A DNA stretch of 64,000 nucleotides from Actinomycetota bacterium (lineage in GTDB: Bacteria > Actinomycetota > Nitriliruptoria > Nitriliruptorales > Nitriliruptoraceae): the NCBI GenBank assembly GCA_019347575.1, contig JAHWKY010000024.1:1-64000 (forward strand), written 5' to 3'. Made by a program: the position numbers and the translations under genes. Within the stretch, counting starts at the first letter, position 1. Each line of letters starts with the position of its first letter. A model generated the notes under the pieces. The model was given only the letters and a program-made list of their open reading frames with translations. It was not told the DNA's origin and ran no database searches. Shown piece by piece: positions 23,257-31,501 of this stretch.

Positions 23257-23686
23257 TCCCCGCCCTGGCGAGCACGAGGACGAACGGCTCTCGGCGTTCC
23301 TCGACGACGAGTTGCCCGAGGACGAGGCGCTCGACGTGACCCGCCACCTGTCCGCCTGCGGCACCTGCCTTGACGAACTGGAGGGCCTGCGTGCGGCACG
23401 TGCGGCACTCCGCGGCTTGCCACCCGTGCCGGCACCGCCCGTGCTCCTCAGCGACGTGGAAGCCGCAGCCGCGATGGCCATGCCGCGCGCGCAGGGCCGC
23501 ATCCGCATCGGCCTCCTCGCGCTCGCGATGGCCGGGCTGGTCGGCGGGGCGGCGTACGTCGCCGGCGGGCAGAGCGAGGGACGGCAGGTCGTGCCACCTA
23601 TCGACCTCTTCGTGGTCGATCACTCGGTCCGGGTCGGCAACGGCCCCATGGTGACGACGGTGAACCTGGGCACCACCGCCCCGTGA
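23249..23686 (+). CDS. rseA: Anti-sigma factor with zinc-finger (ZAS) domain
   Basis: This 145-residue membrane protein begins at ATG 23249 and overlaps sigE by eight bases, which fixes stoichiometry. The ZAS motif HxxxCxxC is H33, C37, C40 (HLSACGTC), after DERLSAFLDDELPEDE. One membrane helix covers about 86-106 and leaves a 40-residue extracytoplasmic tail. It should hold SigE at the membrane until signal-induced release; the cysteines could also sense thiol oxidation, as in other ZAS proteins. Confidence 0.88.
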   Translation: MRDPRPGEHEDERLSAFLDDELPEDEALDVTRHLSACGTCLDELEGLRAARAALRGLPPVPAPPVLLSDVEAAAAMAMPRAQGRIRIGLLALAMAGLVGGAAYVAGGQSEGRQVVPPIDLFVVDHSVRVGNGPMVTTVNLGTTAP

Positions 23687-24738
23687 AGCCGGCAGGGCTC
23701 GGGCTGGTCGTCTTCGCCTCCCTCTGGGTCGGCGCGCTACCGGCAACCGCCGTCCAGGCCGACCCGGAGACGGCGGGCTGGATGCAGATCCTCGACCGAG
23801 CGCTCGAGGCAACCCACACGGTCTCGTTCGAGGGTCGCGTCGTCATCGTCTCGTTCGACGAGCACGGTCCCAGCATCGCTGAACTCGACGTCGCTCAGGA
23901 CCCGGGCGGCGAGCTGCGGGTCGGCAGCGGCGAGACCTGGATGGTGGCACGGCTCGACACCGAGGCGGTGCTCCTCCGAGCTGGTTCGCTCCTGCGCCTG
24001 AGCCGCTCCGACGAGACCGGCTTCGATCCCGAACGGGTGGTCGACAAGTACGCCGTCGAGGTGGGTGAGCTCACCGGCCTGGACACCGGCCCAGCGACCG
24101 TGCTGCAGCTGCGTGAGCGGCGAGGCGATCTCGTGCGGGAGCGGCTGTACGTCGACGAGAACACCGGGCTGGTCGTCCGGCGTGAGACCCTGCACGCCGA
24201 CGGGACACCACAGCGCCTGGTCGCCTTCACCGACCTGCGTACCCGCATCCGCCGCTTCGAGACGATGCCGGGCGAGGAGGAGCAGGTCCGGGGCGTCTCA
24301 CAGCGCATCAGTGGTGAGGGCATCGACATCCTCGGCGATGTGGGTTGGGTCGCACCTCACGTGCTGCCGGGCGACTACCGCCTCCAGGCCGCCTACGCGC
24401 TGCCCGAGTCGGAGGGCAGTTCACTCCACCTCGTCTACGGCGACGGCCTGTACACGATCAGCATCTACCAGCAACACGGCACGCTCCAGGCTGATGCGCT
24501 CGATGGCGCCGTCGCGGATGCCAGCGAGGGTATGCACCACTACACGTGGCCCGGCGCCGAGCCGACGCGGTTGGTCTGGTCGGGTGACGAGCGGACGTTC
24601 ACGGCGGTGACCGATGCTCCCACTGAGCACGTCGCCGCCGCCGTCGAGGTGTTCCCTCACGAGTCACCTCCGTCGCTGCCGCGGCGTATGGTGCGCGGGC
24701 TGCGGCGAGTCGCCGACATGCTGTGGCCGTTCGCGTGA
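23683..24738 (+). CDS. RseB/MucB-like envelope sensor, exported
   Basis: The protein has 351 residues, with a GTG start overlapping the anti-sigma stop (GTGA). Signal peptide 1-26 is (KPAGLGLVVFASLWVGALPA, then TAVQA). The N-terminal domain (about 30-200) has the MucB/RseB-like pattern (HTVSFEGRVVIVSF, LRERRGDLVRERLYVDENTGLVVRRE), a lipoprotein-carrier-like fold. The C-terminal domain (about 215-325) includes a WVAPHVLPGDYRL stretch. In E. coli RseB shields the anti-sigma factor from proteolysis and senses lipopolysaccharide or lipoproteins; here the trigger is unknown. Its place between anti-sigma and HtrA supports the assignment. Confidence 0.8.
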   Translation: MKPAGLGLVVFASLWVGALPATAVQADPETAGWMQILDRALEATHTVSFEGRVVIVSFDEHGPSIAELDVAQDPGGELRVGSGETWMVARLDTEAVLLRAGSLLRLSRSDETGFDPERVVDKYAVEVGELTGLDTGPATVLQLRERRGDLVRERLYVDENTGLVVRRETLHADGTPQRLVAFTDLRTRIRRFETMPGEEEQVRGVSQRISGEGIDILGDVGWVAPHVLPGDYRLQAAYALPESEGSSLHLVYGDGLYTISIYQQHGTLQADALDGAVADASEGMHHYTWPGAEPTRLVWSGDERTFTAVTDAPTEHVAAAVEVFPHESPPSLPRRMVRGLRRVADMLWPFA

Positions 24739-24766
24739 CCCCGAGCAGCGGCCATCCGAGGTGGTG

Positions 24767-26107
24767 ATGGAACCGGACGAACGCCCCGATGGGGCCACCG
24801 TGACCTCCGCACCGTCCGTCGACGTGGAGACGTCCGGCGGTTCGCAGCCAGGACAGGTCCTGCCGCCGACGCCCTCGTGGCCGCAGCCGCCACCATCGAC
24901 GTGGGGTGCTCACCTCGGTGGCCCTGGCTCGCCCGTGGGGTCCGTGCGTCCCCCGGACACGATCGGGACGCACGAGACACCCACCGTGGACCGCGGACCG
25001 GTCCGGCGTGCAGTCTCGCCGGCGCTCGTCGGTGCGCTCGTCGGAGCGGTGCTCGGCACCGCCGGCACCCTGGCCGTCGTGCGTACGACGCCGGCGTACC
25101 AGGGCGGACCGACGGTCACGTCCCCGGTCGTCGAGGCGGTGGGCGAGGGAGGACTGAACGTCGTGCAGGCGGTCGCTCGTGCGGTCGCCCCGAGCGTCGT
25201 TCGCGTCGACATCGTCGAGCGTCGTCGCGACCCCGCTGACCCAGCGAGCACCCTCGAGGCCGAGGTCGGCAACGGCTCGGGGGTCATCTACCGCTCGGAC
25301 GGCTTCATCATCACGAACAACCACGTCGTCATCGGGGGTGACCGGCTGCGGGTCCGGCTGTCGTCCGGCGAACGCCTCGATGCCCGGGTCGTCGGCACCG
25401 ACCCGGTCAACGACCTCGCCGTCCTCAAGGTCGACCGGACCGGCCTGCCCGCGATCACCGTGCGCCAGGAGCTACCCGTCGAGGTCGGGGAGGTGGCCGT
25501 GGCGATCGGCAGCCCGTTCGGTCTGGACACCACGGTCACGGCGGGTGTCGTCAGCGCGACCAACCGCACCATCGACGTTCCCGATCCGGCGAGCGGACGA
25601 CCGCTCGTCATCCCCAACGTGCTGCAGACCGACGCGGCGATCAACCCGGGGAACTCCGGCGGGGCGCTGGTCGACGCGTCCGGACGTCTCATCGGGATCA
25701 ACACCGCCATCTTCTCGGCGACCGGCGGCAACGAAGGGGTCGGGTTCGCCATCGCGGCAGCCGAGGCGATCGCCGTCGCCGATGAGCTGATCGAGCACGG
25801 GTTCGTGGAGCACGCGCTCCTCGGCGTCACCGGCGTCGACCTGACCCCCTCGGTGGCGGAGGAACTCGGCCTCGAGGTGGACGGCGGGGCGGTGGTGGAC
25901 GCGGTCGAGCCCGGGAGCGGGGCGGCGGAGGCGGGACTGCAACCGGATGACATCATCATCGCCGTGGACGGCGAACCACTACGGTCGATGACCCAGCTCG
26001 TGGTGGTGATCCGCCAACACCGCGTGGGGGACGTGCTGGAGCTGACGATCGTCCGCGACGGTCGTCGGGAGCGGGTGGAGGTCGAGCTCGGGGAGCGGCC
26101 GCGCTGA
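24767..26107 (+). CDS. htrA: HtrA/DegP-like trypsin protease with PDZ domain
   Basis: The protein has 446 residues. A proline-rich cytoplasmic N-terminus (1-80) is followed by one membrane helix (about 84-106), a trypsin-like domain with catalytic H186 (TNNHVV), D216 (DPVNDLAVL) and S297 (NPGNSGGAL), and a C-terminal PDZ domain (about 350-435). It acts outside the membrane in protein quality control and probably in sigma-E signalling. ATG 24767 has a GAGG site. The order sigE, anti-sigma, RseB-like, HtrA matches the envelope stress locus of mycobacteria, apart from the extra RseB-like gene. Confidence 0.92.
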   Translation: MEPDERPDGATVTSAPSVDVETSGGSQPGQVLPPTPSWPQPPPSTWGAHLGGPGSPVGSVRPPDTIGTHETPTVDRGPVRRAVSPALVGALVGAVLGTAGTLAVVRTTPAYQGGPTVTSPVVEAVGEGGLNVVQAVARAVAPSVVRVDIVERRRDPADPASTLEAEVGNGSGVIYRSDGFIITNNHVVIGGDRLRVRLSSGERLDARVVGTDPVNDLAVLKVDRTGLPAITVRQELPVEVGEVAVAIGSPFGLDTTVTAGVVSATNRTIDVPDPASGRPLVIPNVLQTDAAINPGNSGGALVDASGRLIGINTAIFSATGGNEGVGFAIAAAEAIAVADELIEHGFVEHALLGVTGVDLTPSVAEELGLEVDGGAVVDAVEPGSGAAEAGLQPDDIIIAVDGEPLRSMTQLVVVIRQHRVGDVLELTIVRDGRRERVEVELGERPR

Positions 26108-26117
26108 CCCACGCCGC

Positions 26118-26123
26118 TACCCT
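26118..26123 (+). promoter_or_regulatory. -10 element (TACCCT) before tatB
   Basis: The TACCCT hexamer lies 27 bases before the tatB GTG, allowing tatB and the PAP2 gene to be expressed apart from the sigE operon. Confidence 0.45.
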
Positions 26124-26150
26124 CGCGGTCCGTCGATCGCAGGTGCGGGC

Positions 26151-26462
26151 GTGGGCAACCTGGGTTTCCAGGAGCTGTTGATCATCGCCTTCATCGCCTT
26201 GCTCGTCTTCGGTCCGGACAAGCTGCCCGAGCTAGCGCGCAACGCCGGGAAGGCGGTCGCGCGGTTCCGCAAGGAGACCGCGCGCAGCGTCGAGGAGCTG
26301 AAGAAGGCGGCCGACCTCGAGGACCTCGACCGTGAGCTCAAGTCACTGAAACGAGACCTGCGCGAGGTGCGCTCGTCCGTCGGGCGCGCGGTCACGGCCG
26401 ACCCAACGGCGAAGCCGCGCCCCGCCGACGCCCCGCCCCCGACCGACCCCGAGGCGACGTAG
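26151..26462 (+). CDS. tatB: Sec-independent translocase TatB
   Basis: The protein has 103 residues. The N-terminal helix LGFQELLIIAFIALLVFGP followed by DKLPELARNAGKAVARFR is the TatA/TatB hallmark; the early glutamate and the hinge FGP are present. A long charged amphipathic helix (about 20-80) and a proline-rich tail (ADAPPPTDPEAT) fit TatB rather than TatA, as does its place after htrA, the same as in mycobacteria. The GTG start has only a weak AGGTG site. The stop overlaps the next start by one base. Confidence 0.9.
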   Translation: MGNLGFQELLIIAFIALLVFGPDKLPELARNAGKAVARFRKETARSVEELKKAADLEDLDRELKSLKRDLREVRSSVGRAVTADPTAKPRPADAPPPTDPEAT

Positions 26463-27079
26463 TGGCGCGGATACCACGGTCCGGTGTCGCACTCGCGCTC
26501 ACCACGATCGCGGCCTCGGCATCGGCGCTGTGGAGCAAGCGCGCCCACGACCTGGACCGTGAGGTGAGCCGCCGGCTCGCCGCCCCTCGTGGTCACCGCG
26601 CCGACCTCGCGGCCGGCGCCATCACCGACATCGGGTCCGTCTTCGCCGTCACCGGGTCCGCCGCCGTCCTCGCCGCTTCGGGACGGCGCGAAGCCGCGCT
26701 CGAGGTGTTCGGGGCGGGCATGACGGGTTGGACGCTCGCGCAGGCGCTCAAGCCGCTCGCGCGACGCCCACGCCCCTACACGGCCGACGGGATCCACCGG
26801 CTGGTCGCCGAGCCCGCTGGCCTGTCGTGGCCCAGCGGTCACCCCGCCGTGGCCGCCGCCGTCGCGACCGCGCTGGCGTCGCACCTGACACCCGCTGGCC
26901 GGGCCGTGGGAGCAGCGGTGAGCACGACCGTCGCGTACAGCCGCGTGTACGTCGGCGTGCACTACGTCGGCGACGTGCTCGCGGGGCTGGGACTGGGTGT
27001 CCTCAGCGGGATCGTGTGGGGCTGGACCGGACCGGTGCGTCGCCGCTACCTGCGGTGGCCCGGCGCCCGCAGCGCCTGA
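26462..27079 (+). CDS. PAP2 superfamily membrane phosphatase
   Basis: The protein has 205 residues and all three motifs of the acid-phosphatase/lipid phosphatase superfamily: KPLARRPRPY, PSGHP and SRVYVGVHYVGDV, which supply the catalytic histidines. Several membrane helices place the active site at the outer face. It probably removes phosphate from an isoprenoid or glycerolipid phosphate, for example recycling undecaprenyl diphosphate after cell-wall synthesis, but this is inference. The GTG start overlaps the tatB stop by one base. Confidence 0.88.
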   Translation: MARIPRSGVALALTTIAASASALWSKRAHDLDREVSRRLAAPRGHRADLAAGAITDIGSVFAVTGSAAVLAASGRREAALEVFGAGMTGWTLAQALKPLARRPRPYTADGIHRLVAEPAGLSWPSGHPAVAAAVATALASHLTPAGRAVGAAVSTTVAYSRVYVGVHYVGDVLAGLGLGVLSGIVWGWTGPVRRRYLRWPGARSA

Positions 27080-27095
27080 ACCGGCAGGCCGGCGT

Positions 27096-28235
27096 TCAGG
27101 ACACCGCCAGAGGCAGCTTCTTGCCCACCACGGATCGCGCCTTGGCCGCCAACTGCTCGGCGACGCGTCGTAGTGCTTGCGCCGCCGGGACGTCGGGATC
27201 GGACGCCACGAGCGGGATCCCGCTGTCGCTCGCCTCGCGCAGGCGTGGATCGATGGGGATCCGTCCGAGCAGATCGGTGCCGAGCTCCTCGGCCAACGCG
27301 GCCCCACCGCCGGACCCGAACAACTCGTGGGTGCTGCCGCAGTCGGGGCAGGTGAACCCCGCCATGTTCTCGATGACCCCCGTCACGCTCATCCCCGTCT
27401 GCTCGGTGGCGCGCCCCGCTCGCAGCGCCACCTTCTGGGCCGCCTCCTGCGGGGTGGTCACGACCACCATGTCGGCGTCCGGCAGCATCTGTGCCAGCGA
27501 GATCGCGATGTCGCCGGTCCCGGGTGGCAGGTCGCACACGAGGAAGTCGAGGTCGCCCCAGTAGACGTCGCCGAGGAACTGCTGCAGGGCGCGGTGCAGC
27601 ATCGGGCCGCGCCACAGGATCGACCGATCCGGGTCGGTGAAGAACCCGATCGAGATGACCTTGCAGCCATGCGCGTCGTGGGGGAGGACCCGCTTGACGG
27701 GGTTGCCCTGCTCGTCCATGCCGTCGAACACGCGCGGCGAACCGGCGGCACCCATCATGCGAGGGATCGAGTAGCCCCAGATGTCGGCGTCGAGGACCCC
27801 GACCGCGAAGCCCTGCTGCGCCAGGGCGACGGCGAGGTTCACCGTCACCGACGACTTGCCCACGCCGCCCTTGCCGGACGCGACGGCGATGATGCGGGTG
27901 TCGCTGTCAGCACGAGCGAAGGGGTTGTCGGGGGCAGCCGGGGCGCCGGCATCTCGACGCAGTGACTGCGACAGGTCCTGACGCTCCTGCTCGGTCATCG
28001 AGCCGAAGCTGATGCGCACCCCCTCGACGCCCTCGATCGTCGAGACGGCCGCGGTCACGTCGCTCTGGATGCGATCCTTGAGGGGGCAGCCCGGAACGGT
28101 GAGCTTGACCGCGACCGCGACGATGCCATCGGAGATGACGATGTCGTCGACCATGCCGAGGTCCGTGATGGGCTTGCCGATCTCGGGATCGTCGACGGTC
28201 GCCAGAGCTTCGAGGACCTGATCCTTGGTGGGCAC
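27096..28235 (-). CDS. mrp: Mrp/NBP35-type Fe-S cluster carrier ATPase
   Basis: The protein has 379 residues from GTG 28235, which has a GGAG site six bases upstream; the frame continues to 28265. It has an N-terminal DUF59/MIP18 domain (about 1-85) and a P-loop domain with deviant Walker A GKGGVGKSSV, plus CPDC in FTCPDCGSTH for bridging an Fe-S cluster in a dimer. It carries and delivers Fe-S clusters in the cytosol. Mrp lies near sigE/htrA/tatB in mycobacteria too. It is convergent with the PAP2 gene, 16 bases apart. Confidence 0.93.
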   Translation of the reverse strand: MPTKDQVLEALATVDDPEIGKPITDLGMVDDIVISDGIVAVAVKLTVPGCPLKDRIQSDVTAAVSTIEGVEGVRISFGSMTEQERQDLSQSLRRDAGAPAAPDNPFARADSDTRIIAVASGKGGVGKSSVTVNLAVALAQQGFAVGVLDADIWGYSIPRMMGAAGSPRVFDGMDEQGNPVKRVLPHDAHGCKVISIGFFTDPDRSILWRGPMLHRALQQFLGDVYWGDLDFLVCDLPPGTGDIAISLAQMLPDADMVVVTTPQEAAQKVALRAGRATEQTGMSVTGVIENMAGFTCPDCGSTHELFGSGGGAALAEELGTDLLGRIPIDPRLREASDSGIPLVASDPDVPAAQALRRVAEQLAAKARSVVGKKLPLAVS

Positions 28236-28294
28236 GGTGGGCTCCGGAGACAACGGGGGACGCATGGACGGTCGGTTCAGTACCCGACGTGCCG

Positions 28295-28300
28295 AGGGTA
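28295..28300 (-). promoter_or_regulatory. -10 element (TACCCT) of mrp
   Basis: The minus-strand TACCCT hexamer lies about 59 bases before the mrp GTG. Confidence 0.4.
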
Positions 28301-28330
28301 CAGGGGCCGTCCCAACCGTCGCGAAACGCG

Positions 28331-30631
28331 TCAGCGGAGCCGTGAGGCGCGGTGCATAGCCGCCTGTAGACGCGCCCGCAGGACCTCCTCATCGAACGGC
28401 TTCGTGAGGTAGTCATCGACGCCGGCGAGCAGTCCCTCGACCTCGACCTCGGGATCGACGACGCCGGTCAGCATCAGCACCGCGATACCGGAGGTGACCT
28501 CGTCCGCGCGGAGCAACCGGGTCACCTCGATGCCGTCGATGTCCGGGAGCCGGTAGTCGAGGATTATGGCGTCGGGGTTCTCGGACCTGGCGAGCGTCAC
28601 GGCCGACTCGCCGTCCTCGGCCTGGAGCACGACGTGGTCGTCCATCAGCAGCGTCGTGACCAGCTCGCGGAGGGAGGGGTCGTCGTCCACGACGAGGACC
28701 GTCCACTTCGTCCCAGCCGGGGGTCGCTTGCGGGGTGCTGGTGAGGACTCGCCCGTCCGTGCCGACGCGGCCGTGTCGCTGGTCTCGGAACCCGGTGTGC
28801 TACCGGGCTCGACCTTCGGCCCGAAGTCACGTGCCACGGTCACGGTCAGCTCGCCCGGGAGCTGGCCCGGTGCCGGCTGGTCGCCGCTGCCGTCGCCGAC
28901 CTGCTGATCCTCGGGCGTGATCCGCAGGACCTCCTCGAGGGTGGTCAGCCCGTTGTAGGCCTTCAGCAGCGCGTCCTGACGCAGCGTCCGCTGTCCCCGG
29001 TCACGGGCGTACTGGCCGACGGCGGTCTCGGTCCCGTCCTCGACGATCAGGTCGCGGAGGCGGGTGTCGACGGGCAGCATCTCGTACACCCCGAGACGGC
29101 CGCGGTACCCCGATCCGTCGCACAGCTGACAGCCGGCGCCGCGCATGAGCGTGCGTCCGCTGAGCTCGGCACGGTCGAGTCCCAGGTGGCGCAGCGTGCG
29201 CTCGTCGGGCTCGTACGGCTCCTTGCAGTGATCGCACACCACCCGCACGAGGCGCTGGGCGATGACCAGGATGACCGAGGACGCGATCATGAACCGCTCC
29301 ACGCCGAGGTCGTGCAGGCGCACGATGGTCGAGGGAGCGTTGTTCGTGTGGAGCGTGGACAGGACGAGGTGGCCGGTGAACGACGCCTCCATGGCCAGCT
29401 CGGCCGTCTCCTGGTCGCGGATCTCGCCGACCATCACCACGTCGGGATCCTGGCGTAGCACGGTCCGCAACCCGCGCGCGAACGTCAGGCCGATCTTGGG
29501 GTTCACCTGCGTCTGGTTGACGCCCTGGAGCTGGTACTCGATCGGGTCCTCGAGGGTGATGACGTTGCGGACGGGATCGGTCAGCTCGGTCAGCCCGGCG
29601 TAGAGCGTCGTGGTCTTGCCGGAGCCCGTCGGTCCGGTGAGCAGGACCAACCCCTGGGGACGGGCGAGCGCCGACTCGAACAGTTCGCGCGAGTCCGATG
29701 CCAGGCCGAGGTCATCGATGGAGAGGCGCTCCTCGCCCTTGCGCAGCAGCCGCAACACGATGGTCTCGCCGTGCAGCGTCGGCATCGTCGAGACACGCAG
29801 GTCGACCTCGGTGTCCTCGACCCGGATGGCCGAGCGCCCGTCCTGGGGCAACCGACGCTCGGCGATGTCGAGGTTGGCGGTGATCTTGATGCGCGACAGC
29901 AGCGCGGGCCCGAGGCCGCGTGGGATGTCCATCTTCTCGCGCAGCAGCCCGTCGATCCGGTAGCGGACCCGGACGCCGTCACGTTCGGGTTCGATGTGGA
30001 CGTCGCTGGCGCGGGTGCGAACCGCGTCGGCGAGGATGGCGTTGGCCAGGCGCACGATCGGCTGGGCTCCTGCCGTGGCGGAGACGGCGGACAGGTCCTC
30101 GAGGTTGGTCTCCTCGATGGCCGCGACGTCCTCGTGTCCGCCGAGCGAGTCGACGATGTCCAGCGCCGCCTGGTCGGTCCCGAACGCGCGGCGGATGGCG
30201 TCGATCAACTCGCTCTCGGGCGCGACGACCGGGCGGACCGCACGCATCGCGGAGGTCAAGCGGATGTCATCGAGCGCGACCACGTTGGTGGGATCGCTCA
30301 TCGCCACCACGAGGACGTCGAGATCCTCGATGCGCAGAGGCAGAACCTGATGGCGTTCCGCGAGCTTGCGCGGGACCCGCTGGAGGGCGGCGGGCTCCGG
30401 TCCCTGCGCCGTCAGGTCGACCGTGTCGTAGCCGAGCTGGGTCGCCAGCGCGTGAGCGATGTCATCCTCGGTCGCCAGCGCCAGCGAGACGATGACCGTG
30501 CCCAGCCTGGCCCGTCGGCCGTCCCCTCGCTGGGCCTCGAGCGCCTCGATGAGCTGGGACTTGGAGATGACCCCGGCCTCCACGAGGATCTCGCCGATGC
30601 GGCGGCGGGCCTGGTCGTCGGTACGCGCCAC
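28331..30631 (-). CDS. PilB/GspE-type assembly ATPase fused to a response-regulator receiver domain
   Basis: The protein has 766 residues. An MshEN-like N-terminus (about 8-150: RIGEILVEAGVISKSQLIEA, EAQ, then RLGTVIVSLALATEDDIA) precedes the secretion ATPase. Walker A is at 333-341 (GPTGSGKTT), Walker B carries E403 (VVMVGEIRD), and the zinc cysteines are C466/C469/C501/C504. A disordered linker (about 575-640) leads to a complete receiver domain (643-766) with D649/D650, phospho-acceptor D692 (LDYRLPD), T722 and K744. It should power type IV pilus or type II-like assembly, with phosphorylation control added in cis. GTG 30631 is chosen for its spacing to GGAGGAG. No other pilus gene is in the window. 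Confidence 0.92.
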   Translation of the reverse strand: MARTDDQARRRIGEILVEAGVISKSQLIEALEAQRGDGRRARLGTVIVSLALATEDDIAHALATQLGYDTVDLTAQGPEPAALQRVPRKLAERHQVLPLRIEDLDVLVVAMSDPTNVVALDDIRLTSAMRAVRPVVAPESELIDAIRRAFGTDQAALDIVDSLGGHEDVAAIEETNLEDLSAVSATAGAQPIVRLANAILADAVRTRASDVHIEPERDGVRVRYRIDGLLREKMDIPRGLGPALLSRIKITANLDIAERRLPQDGRSAIRVEDTEVDLRVSTMPTLHGETIVLRLLRKGEERLSIDDLGLASDSRELFESALARPQGLVLLTGPTGSGKTTTLYAGLTELTDPVRNVITLEDPIEYQLQGVNQTQVNPKIGLTFARGLRTVLRQDPDVVMVGEIRDQETAELAMEASFTGHLVLSTLHTNNAPSTIVRLHDLGVERFMIASSVILVIAQRLVRVVCDHCKEPYEPDERTLRHLGLDRAELSGRTLMRGAGCQLCDGSGYRGRLGVYEMLPVDTRLRDLIVEDGTETAVGQYARDRGQRTLRQDALLKAYNGLTTLEEVLRITPEDQQVGDGSGDQPAPGQLPGELTVTVARDFGPKVEPGSTPGSETSDTAASARTGESSPAPRKRPPAGTKWTVLVVDDDPSLRELVTTLLMDDHVVLQAEDGESAVTLARSENPDAIILDYRLPDIDGIEVTRLLRADEVTSGIAVLMLTGVVDPEVEVEGLLAGVDDYLTKPFDEEVLRARLQAAMHRASRLR

Positions 30632-30657
30632 GCTGTACACGCTCCTCCGTTGCACCG

Positions 30658-30724
30658 AGTCTAATGGGAGGCCAGTCCTCCTACTCCGGGACCTCCTCAG
30701 GGGCCCTGGCGGGTCCGTTACGCT
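30658..30724. promoter_or_regulatory. Divergent -10 pair (pilB-like / LppM-like)
   Basis: Minus-strand TAGACT at 30663-30658 lies 26 bases before the ATPase GTG. Plus-strand TACGCT at 30719-30724 lies 27 bases before the lipoprotein TTG. The hexamers are 55 bp apart. Confidence 0.5.
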
Positions 30725-30751
30725 CACGCGCCTCCCCGGCCGGAGATCACG

Positions 30752-31498
30752 TTGCGCCACCCTCTCCTGTTCGTCGGCCTGCTCGTAGTGGGCTTGAGCG
30801 CCTGTCAGCTGCGCGTGGCCGTGGACGTGGCCGTCGAGGCGGATGGCTCGGGCGCGTTCGAACTCGCCGTCGCACTCGACGAGGAACTCAGCCGGCTGCT
30901 GGAGGACGCCGATGTCGACGTGCTGACCGATCTGGACCAGGTGCGTGCAGCAGTGCCGGAGTGGTCGGTGACGGTGGACGAAGCGACCGACGGACTCGCC
31001 GTGGCGTTCAGCACCACGTTCGAGGATCCCGAGGGTCTGGCCACACGCACCGATGGCCTCCACGACGCGCTCGACGAGGTCGACGGCCGCATCTTCCGCG
31101 ATCTCGCGCTCGTGCTCGAGGGCGACCGGTTGCGCTTCACGGGACAGGTCGGCGTGCTGCCTCCGGAGGTTCCGGGTGCGACCGGCACGGGCGTCTCGTT
31201 CGACGCTGACGACCTGCGCCGGCTCCTCGAGGAACGAGGCGAGGAGTTCGTCCGCTACGACGTGCGCCTCGATCTACCCCACGAACCCGAACGTCACGAC
31301 GGGGACGAGGTCGAGGACACCAGCGTGGTCTGGCACGCCCCGATCGGCGAACTGCGCGCGATCAACGCCGAGACCTCGGTGGGGAGCGCTCGCCAACGGT
31401 GGCGCGCGATCGGTGTCGCCACGCTCGCGGCGGTCGTTGCCGCCGTGGTCGTCGTCGTGATCCGGCTGCGCGGTCGGCGAGGCCGACGTCGCACGTAG
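30752..31498 (+). CDS. LppM-like lipoprotein with C-terminal membrane anchor
   Basis: The protein has 248 residues from TTG 30752, with a GGAG site six bases upstream. The lipoprotein signal is RHPLLFVGLLVVGLSAC with a good lipobox (LSAC). The body starts QLRVAVDVAVEADGSGAFEL, the opening typical of LppM/DUF3153 proteins, and has a long alpha/beta domain. A membrane helix (about 216-238) and a basic tail end the chain, so it may be anchored twice. Mycobacterial LppM influences phagosome maturation, but the general role of the family is unclear. It is divergent from the PilB-like gene. Confidence 0.82.
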   Translation: MRHPLLFVGLLVVGLSACQLRVAVDVAVEADGSGAFELAVALDEELSRLLEDADVDVLTDLDQVRAAVPEWSVTVDEATDGLAVAFSTTFEDPEGLATRTDGLHDALDEVDGRIFRDLALVLEGDRLRFTGQVGVLPPEVPGATGTGVSFDADDLRRLLEERGEEFVRYDVRLDLPHEPERHDGDEVEDTSVVWHAPIGELRAINAETSVGSARQRWRAIGVATLAAVVAAVVVVVIRLRGRRGRRRT

Positions 31499-31501
31499 CC
31501 C

